A stretch of DNA of 17,802 nucleotides from the NCBI GenBank assembly GCA_900762125.1, contig CAAFFL010000027.1, positions 1 to 17,802 on the forward strand, in the 5' to 3' direction. The position numbers and the translations under genes were made by a program. Below, in pieces: positions 13,175-17,802 of the stretch; the first letter of the stretch is position 1, and each line of letters begins with the position of its first letter. The notes below the pieces were generated by a model. The model ran no database searches. It was given only the letters and a program-made list of their open reading frames with translations, and was not told where the DNA came from. The stretch is from an uncultured Prevotella sp. (GTDB lineage Bacteria; Bacteroidota; Bacteroidia; Bacteroidales; Bacteroidaceae).

Positions 13175-15310
13175 TTATTTCTTTTTACGCAGTACCACGG
13201 CAGAGCGTGCCGGGATGTAGAGCTTAAGCCACCCCTTGTGGTCCTTGGCGTAGAGCGGGTCAAAGTTGGTCATGTGCTCGACGGAGTCGTCGGCGAGGCC
13301 ATTACCGCCAAACGCCTTGGCGTCGGTGTTGAGGACCACATCGTAGGAGCCCTCGGGGACGAGGAAGCCATAGTCCGCAAACGACTGGAACGGCGCAAAG
13401 TTGAACACGAAGACGAGGTCGCCGCGCATGAACGCGAGCACCTGGTCGCCATCGTTGTGCCAGATCTCCTGCACGGGCGTCTCATTGAAGCCCTTCTCAC
13501 TGGTGATGGTGCGGAGCATCTCGCGGTCGAAGTCGCCGAGGAAGTGATAGTCGAGCTCGGGGTTGTCGACGAGGTTCCACTGTCGGCGGGCATACTTATA
13601 GCTCCATCCGTTGCCCTCGCGCGGGAAGTCGATCCACTCCGGGTGACCAAACTCGTTGCCCATGAAGTTGAGGTAACCGCCATTCATCGCTGCTGCGGTG
13701 ACCAGTCGGATCATCTTGTGGAGGGCGATGCCGCGGTGGACCATGTCGTTCTCGTCGCCGCGCTTGAAGTGCCAGTACATGTCCGCGTCGATGAGTCGGA
13801 AGATGATCGTCTTGTCGCCCACGAGTGCCTGGTCGTGGCTCTCGCAGTAGGAGATCGTCTTCTCGTCCGCGCGCCGGTTTTTCACCTCCCAGAAGATGCT
13901 CGACGGCTTGAGGTCCTCGTCGCGCACCTCCTTGATGGTCTTGATCCAATAGTCGGGGATGTTCATCGCCAGACGATAGTCGAAGCCATAGCCGCCATCC
14001 TCGAACTTCGCTGCGAGGCCGGGCATGCCGCTTACCTCCTCAGCGATGGTGATCGCGTTGGGGTTCACCTCATGGATGAGCTTGTTCGCCATCGTCAGAT
14101 AGCAGATGGCGTTGTCGTCCTCGTGGCCATTGAAATAGTCGCCATAGTTGGTGAACGCCTCGCCGAGGCCGTGGCTATAATAGAGCATCGACGTGACGCC
14201 GTCGAAGCGGAAGCCATCGAAGTGGAACTCCTCGAGCCAGTATTTACAGTTGGAGAGGAGGAAGTGGATGACGTCGTCCTTGCCATAGTCGAAGCAGAGC
14301 GAGTCCCATGCCGGATGCTCGTGGCGGTCACCGGGATAGAAGTATTGGTTCGGGTCGCCGGCGAGGTTGCCGAGTCCCTCCACCTCGTTCTTCACGGCGT
14401 GGGAGTGGACGATGTCCATGATGACGGCTACGCCCTGACGATGGGCCTCGTCGATGAGCGCCTTCAGCTCCTCGGGTGTGCCAAAACGGCTGGAGGGCGC
14501 GAAGAACGAACTGACGTGATAGCCGAAGCTGCCATAGTAGGGATGCTCCTGGATGGCCATGACCTGCATGCAGTTGTAGCCGTCCTTGACGATGCGCGGC
14601 AGGACGTTGTCCTTAAACTCCGTGTAGGTGCCGACCTTCTCGGCGTCCTGCGCCATACCGATGTGGCACTCGTAGATGAGCAGCGGGTCCTTCTTCGGGG
14701 TAAACTTTTTCTTCTTCCAGACGTAGGGCTTCTCGGGAGCCCACACCTGCGCGGAGAATATCTTCGTCTGGTCGTCCTGCACGACGCGGTTGATCCATGC
14801 GGGTATGCGCTCGCCCTGACCGCCGTTCCACTTCACGTGCATCTTGAACAGGTCACCGTGCTTCATGGCCCCGGCTGGCAGGCGGAGCTCCCAGTTGCCT
14901 GTGCCGAGGATGTGCTTGCAGCGGTAGTCCTCCTGCTCGGTCCACTGGTTGAAGTCGCCGACGAGGTAGATGTTCATGGCGTTGGGTGGCCACTCACGGA
15001 ACACCCACGAGCCGTCGGCCTCGCGGTGCAGGCCGTAGTAGTCGTAGCCACTGGCAAAGTCGGTGAGCGTCTGCTTGCCGTCCTGCGTGAGCTGGCTGAT
15101 CTTCCACAGGGCATGGTCGTGGCGTCCGCGGATGGCGTCCTCGAAGGGAGCCAGATAGCCGTCGTGCTCGACGAGGCCGATGTGCTTTGGTGTCTCAGGC
15201 TTCTTCGTGGTCTTGGCCTTGGCAGCGGGCTTCTTCGCGACAGCCTTCGCGGTAGTTTTCTTTACGGTTGTTTTCTTTGCAGTGGTAGCTGTAGTCTTCT
15301 TCGTTACCAT
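13175..15310 (-). CDS. glgB: 1,4-alpha-glucan (glycogen) branching enzyme, GH13_8 type
   Basis: This 711-residue enzyme makes alpha-1,6 branches in glycogen. Order of parts: a Lys/Ala/Thr-rich tail (1-40), an N-terminal region with CBM48 (about 100-195), the GH13 barrel (about 200-590) and a C-terminal beta domain. Catalytic-region residues are DIVHSHAVKN at 299-308, nucleophile Asp370 in GFRFD, acid/base Glu424 in TIAEE, and SHDQ with His492-Asp493. The sequence resembles the eukaryote-like branching enzymes (GBE1 type) rather than E. coli GlgB. The tail consists of KKTTAKK-like runs, as in histone H1-like proteins. It is cytoplasmic. It is third in a leftward group, 26 bp after the YhcH gene and 3 bp before the membrane-protein gene. 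Confidence 0.94.
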   Translation of the reverse strand: MVTKKTTATTAKKTTVKKTTAKAVAKKPAAKAKTTKKPETPKHIGLVEHDGYLAPFEDAIRGRHDHALWKISQLTQDGKQTLTDFASGYDYYGLHREADGSWVFREWPPNAMNIYLVGDFNQWTEQEDYRCKHILGTGNWELRLPAGAMKHGDLFKMHVKWNGGQGERIPAWINRVVQDDQTKIFSAQVWAPEKPYVWKKKKFTPKKDPLLIYECHIGMAQDAEKVGTYTEFKDNVLPRIVKDGYNCMQVMAIQEHPYYGSFGYHVSSFFAPSSRFGTPEELKALIDEAHRQGVAVIMDIVHSHAVKNEVEGLGNLAGDPNQYFYPGDRHEHPAWDSLCFDYGKDDVIHFLLSNCKYWLEEFHFDGFRFDGVTSMLYYSHGLGEAFTNYGDYFNGHEDDNAICYLTMANKLIHEVNPNAITIAEEVSGMPGLAAKFEDGGYGFDYRLAMNIPDYWIKTIKEVRDEDLKPSSIFWEVKNRRADEKTISYCESHDQALVGDKTIIFRLIDADMYWHFKRGDENDMVHRGIALHKMIRLVTAAAMNGGYLNFMGNEFGHPEWIDFPREGNGWSYKYARRQWNLVDNPELDYHFLGDFDREMLRTITSEKGFNETPVQEIWHNDGDQVLAFMRGDLVFVFNFAPFQSFADYGFLVPEGSYDVVLNTDAKAFGGNGLADDSVEHMTNFDPLYAKDHKGWLKLYIPARSAVVLRKKK

Positions 15311-15336
15311 ACTATATTAGAGTTATAGGTCTGTTT

Positions 15337-15780
15337 TTATGCTTTGATCTTGAAGATCGCCTTGTGGATGTCGCCCTCGCCGATGCAGGGCGCATGGCCG
15401 TCCTGTGGGAAGAAGATGGCGAACTCACCCGGTTGGCACGTCACATAACTCTCTGACGGAGCGCCAGGTAGCTTGGCGATGTCCTTCTCTTCGTTGAAGT
15501 CGGCTGCCGGCAATGTGGCCACGGGAGCGTAGCCGTAGGTCTCCGCTGCGTTGAGAGGTATCTGGATGTCGATCATGCGGCGGTGATACTCCAGCACGGC
15601 GTCGTCGCGCGTCTTGCCTTGCTTCGTCTGGATGTTCACAAAGAGGTCTGCGCCCTTGATGGCGTGCTTGCCCTCGTCGAGCGTCTTCAGGTCGTTGGCC
15701 TTGAGGAAGGCGACGACGTCCGCAAACAGGGGGTTGAGGGAGACATAATGCTCCAGGTTGTCCAGTGTGTCTATAACCAT
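15337..15780 (-). CDS. YhcH/YjgK/YiaL-family protein (DUF386, cupin-like)
   Basis: This 147-residue protein matches the YhcH/YjgK/YiaL (EbgC-like) family along its length. It has VNIQTKQGKTRDDAVLEYHRR at about 48-68, DIQIPL at 71-76, ETYGYAP at 80-86, GEFAIFFPQDGHAPC at 118-132 and the closing KAIFKI. Conserved Glu64, His66 and His129 are the sort of residues that bind metal in this cupin-like fold. Members act in sugar catabolism (for example with sialic acid or evolved beta-galactosidase genes) and may be sugar anomerases or isomerases. The substrate here is unknown. It lies between the MORN gene (24-bp gap) and glgB (26-bp gap), which suggests co-transcription. Confidence 0.88.
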   Translation of the reverse strand: MVIDTLDNLEHYVSLNPLFADVVAFLKANDLKTLDEGKHAIKGADLFVNIQTKQGKTRDDAVLEYHRRMIDIQIPLNAAETYGYAPVATLPAADFNEEKDIAKLPGAPSESYVTCQPGEFAIFFPQDGHAPCIGEGDIHKAIFKIKA

Positions 15781-15804
15781 ATTCGTTTGTTTATGTTTGT
15801 TGTT

Positions 15805-16932
15805 CTATTTCGGGTCGTTGAAGCGCTTGCCGCTCTCGTAGGTGCCGGTCGAGATGACCTGCCCGTTGCGGTCCTTCTCTGTGAAGCGGCCGTCGCGGAC
15901 GTCGTTGACGTAGGTGCCCTCGAAGCGCTTGCCGTCCTTCGTCTCCTCGATGCACTTGCCGTTGCGCATGCCGTTGCGATAGTAGCCCTTGAAGCGTGTG
16001 CCGTTGGCGTAGTGGATGATCACCTCGCCGTCGATCTTCCCTTTGACAAAGTTGCCCTCGAAGACGTCGCCGTCCTTCTTCGTCAGCTTGCCGTGGCCGC
16101 TCTGCAGATCGTTCTTCCACAGGCCTTCATATTTGTCACCATTGGCCCAGACGAACGTCCCCTGACCTTCACGGTTGCCCTCGAGGAACTGGCCGGTGTA
16201 GCGGTCGCCATTGGCATACTTGAAGATGCCCGTGCCGGTACGCTCGCCCTGGTCGTAGTCGCCCTCATACTGGTCGCCATTCTGGAAGAGGTAGATGCCG
16301 CGGCCCTGCTGAATGTCGTCCTTCCACTGCCCTTTGTAGACGTCGCCGTCGGCATAGCGGTTCACGCCGTAGCCGCAGCGCTGGTTGTTTGCCCACTCGC
16401 CGTCGTAGGTTGTGCCGTCGCCCCAGTCGTAGAAGCCCTTGCCCCACTTCTTGTCGTCGCGCCACTGGCCATTGTAGAATGCCCCGCTGGCGTAGGTGTA
16501 TTTGCCACGGCCCTGGCGCACATCGTGCACCCAGTCACCGTCGTAGACGTCGCCGTTGAAGTAGTTCATCACCCCGTGGCCATGGCGGTCGTCACGAAAC
16601 CACAGACCCGTATAGCGGTTGTTGTTACTATAGTAGTAGGTGCCCTTCCCATGCTGCTGGTTGAGCACCCATTGACCCTCATATTTCTCGCCGTCGGAGA
16701 ACGTGTAGACGCCATAGCCCTGGCGCTTGCCCTTGACGAAGGCGCCCTCGTAGGTGTTGCCGTTCTCATAGAGCACGCTGCCCTTGCCGTCGGGCTTGCC
16801 CTGGGCCATCTCGCCCTTATAGGTGCCTTTGACGCCGAGTTCGGTGATGGTGCACGAGCCCAGCGAGATTTTCTGGGCCCCCGCCGTCATCGGCAGAAGG
16901 AGCAACAACAGAATGTATATCTTATTTTTCAC
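15805..16932 (-). CDS. Secreted MORN-repeat protein
   Basis: This 375-residue protein has a signal peptide (MKNKIYILLLLLLPMTAGAQ, cleavage probably after residue 19). From residue 38 come 14 consecutive units of exactly 23 residues (38-359) with the MORN pattern Y-x-G-x-(F/W)-...-G-x-G-x-(Y/F)-x-(Y/F/W)-x-(N/D)-G. A short tail ending KRFNDPK follows. Units 12-14 are the most diverged. MORN repeats form elongated beta-hairpin stacks, seen in membrane-associated eukaryotic proteins; in bacteria their role is mostly unknown. Export past the inner membrane is predicted, so it is probably periplasmic or surface-exposed. It heads the group MORN-YhcH-glgB-membrane protein. Confidence 0.9.
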   Translation of the reverse strand: MKNKIYILLLLLLPMTAGAQKISLGSCTITELGVKGTYKGEMAQGKPDGKGSVLYENGNTYEGAFVKGKRQGYGVYTFSDGEKYEGQWVLNQQHGKGTYYYSNNNRYTGLWFRDDRHGHGVMNYFNGDVYDGDWVHDVRQGRGKYTYASGAFYNGQWRDDKKWGKGFYDWGDGTTYDGEWANNQRCGYGVNRYADGDVYKGQWKDDIQQGRGIYLFQNGDQYEGDYDQGERTGTGIFKYANGDRYTGQFLEGNREGQGTFVWANGDKYEGLWKNDLQSGHGKLTKKDGDVFEGNFVKGKIDGEVIIHYANGTRFKGYYRNGMRNGKCIEETKDGKRFEGTYVNDVRDGRFTEKDRNGQVISTGTYESGKRFNDPK

Positions 16933-16960
16933 TATTCAGCTAGGTTTATTTTTCAACGTT

Positions 16961-16968
16961 CAAAGATA
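16961..16968 (-). promoter_or_regulatory. -7 element for the MORN-YhcH-glgB group
   Basis: The minus strand reads TATCTTTG, matching TAnnTTTG. It ends 29 bases before the MORN gene's ATG, predicting a leader of about 23 bases. No clear -33 box is seen. It is the only obvious promoter before the four leftward genes, whose internal gaps are 3-26 bp. Confidence 0.5.
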
Positions 16969-17064
16969 GTAATAATATTCCGAATTTCCACCTCGCCGAA
17001 TGTTTTTTCTGCCATTCTGCCATTATTTTAACATAAATAAATAGGTAGGCTAACTGCGTTTTGT

Positions 17065-17072
17065 TACCTTTG
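17065..17072 (+). promoter_or_regulatory. -7 element upstream of kdsB
   Basis: TACCTTTG matches TAnnTTTG and ends 23 bases before the kdsB ATG. The divergent gap (16933-17095) also has an 8-bp tandem repeat (TTCTGCCA at 17007-17014 and 17015-17022), of unknown meaning. Confidence 0.5.
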
Positions 17073-17095
17073 CATCTAAATTAAAGCATACAGAC

Positions 17096-17802
17096 ATGAA
17101 ACAACCATTGAAGTTTATCGCCATCATCCCCGCACGCTACGCCTCCACGCGCTTCCCCGGCAAGCCCCTGGCCATGCTTGGCGGCAAGCCCGTCATCCAG
17201 CGCGTCTACGAGCAGGTCACGCGCGTGCTCCCCGAGGCATGGGTGGCCACCGACGACGAGCGCATCCGCCAGGCCGTCGACGCCTTTGGCGGCCACGTCG
17301 TCATGACGCGCGCCAACCACAAGAGCGGCACCGACCGCATCGAGGAAGCCGCCGAGAAGATCAATACCGACGCCGACGTCATCGTCAACATCCAGGGCGA
17401 CGAGCCCTTCATCCAGCCCGCGCAGATCGAGGAGGTCTGCCGGCAGTTTGACGACCCCACGACGCAGATCGCCACCCTCGGCAAGCCCTTCACCACGATG
17501 GACGCCGTCGACAACCCCAACTCCCCGAAGATCGTCACCGACGTCCGTGGCTTCGCGCTCTATTTCTCCCGCTCCGTCATCCCCTTCGTCCGCGGCGAGG
17601 AGCACGCCACGTGGCTCGACCATTTCCCCTACCTGAAGCACCTCGGCATCTACGCCTATCGCCGTGACGTCCTCCGCGAGGTCACCCAGTTGCCGCAGTC
17701 GCCCCTGGAGAAGGCGGAGAGCCTCGAGCAGCTCCGTTGGCTCCAGAACGGCTACCGCATCCGCGTCGGCCTCACCGATGTCGAGACCGTCGGCATCGAC
17801 AC
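17096..17802 (+). CDS. kdsB: 3-deoxy-manno-octulosonate cytidylyltransferase (CMP-KDO synthetase), 3' cut by window
   Basis: 235 complete residues are visible, nearly the whole enzyme (about 248 in E. coli). It activates KDO with CTP to CMP-KDO for the lipopolysaccharide inner core, in the cytoplasm. Family marks are IIPARYASTRFPGKPL at 10-25, VATDDERI at 50-57, the KSGTDRI block at 76-82, NIQGDEPF at 98-105 with metal-binding Asp102, and LEKAESLEQLRWL at 204-216. The last visible codon, Asp235 in VETVGID, fits the second metal ligand. ATG 17096 follows a -7 element and begins directly at the family N-terminus. It diverges from the MORN gene. Confidence 0.95.
   Translation, partial: MKQPLKFIAIIPARYASTRFPGKPLAMLGGKPVIQRVYEQVTRVLPEAWVATDDERIRQAVDAFGGHVVMTRANHKSGTDRIEEAAEKINTDADVIVNIQGDEPFIQPAQIEEVCRQFDDPTTQIATLGKPFTTMDAVDNPNSPKIVTDVRGFALYFSRSVIPFVRGEEHATWLDHFPYLKHLGIYAYRRDVLREVTQLPQSPLEKAESLEQLRWLQNGYRIRVGLTDVETVGID

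Noticed and set aside
13022..15328. 768-codon open frame on the plus strand opposite glgB and the membrane-protein gene
   Set aside because: It mirrors GC-rich codons of real genes on the other strand, is rich in Val/Leu/Ala/Glu without any domain, and spans two unrelated genes.
15856..16821. 69-bp periodic repeats considered as a CRISPR-like or satellite array
   Set aside because: The periodicity comes from protein-coding MORN units in one open frame; there are no spacers.
17007..17022. Tandem TTCTGCCA x2 upstream of kdsB
   Set aside because: Only two short copies with no symmetry; compatible with chance or slippage.
15583..17031. 482-codon plus-strand frame opposite the MORN and YhcH genes
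   Set aside because: Its repetitive sequence is just the antisense of the MORN repeats; the minus-strand frame has a signal peptide and a clear family.

Overview
The window looks like part of a Bacteroidota chromosome, most likely a GC-rich Prevotella-type member of the Bacteroidales. Three things point there. Start sites lack Shine-Dalgarno sequences. The AT-rich gaps carry repeated TAnnTTTG (-7) promoter elements typical of Bacteroidota. The gene content also fits: a MalQ-type tandem CBM20 module, a eukaryote-like GlgB, GlnRS and MltF/MltG. It is almost entirely core metabolism. I see no rRNA, tRNA, CRISPR array, insertion sequence or phage gene.

Layout. 1-405 is the 3' end of an N-carbamoylputrescine amidase gene (aguB), reading right. 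It faces a leftward pair: a tandem-CBM20 protein without a catalytic domain (1147-1923) that overlaps a HAD phosphatase (531-1172). A 15-bp inverted repeat (405-419/506-520) lies where the two sides converge. Rightward mltG (2042-3088) follows. The 285-bp gap before glnS holds a full leftward consensus promoter (TTTG-N20-TAnnTTTG) and, about 90 bp further on, a hairpin whose T-tract is on the minus strand. This is the best candidate for an unannotated small RNA. Next comes a tight rightward group, glnS - TPR protein (TTG start) - dedA (3374-7234).

A leftward lytic transglycosylase lipoprotein (mltF-like, 7297-8529) diverges from a histidine biosynthesis cluster, hisG-hisD-hisC (8636-11984). 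A 147-bp spacer rich in hairpins separates hisG from hisD. No hisB follows hisC. Instead hisC meets, with interlocked stop codons, a leftward four-gene group read from 16932 down to 11981: a secreted MORN-repeat protein, a YhcH/YjgK/YiaL-family protein, the glycogen branching enzyme GlgB with a lysine/alanine-rich N-terminal tail, and a membrane protein of unknown function. The window ends inside kdsB (CMP-KDO synthesis), which diverges from the MORN gene.

How the genes work together. Cell-envelope functions recur (MltG, MltF, KdsB, DedA). Alpha-glucan metabolism appears twice (the orphan CBM20 protein and GlgB). HisG, HisD and HisC give the first, last and aminotransferase steps of histidine synthesis. 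The most notable points are the small-RNA candidate at 3091-3213, the orphan CBM20 module, and the MORN-YhcH-GlgB-membrane protein cluster.
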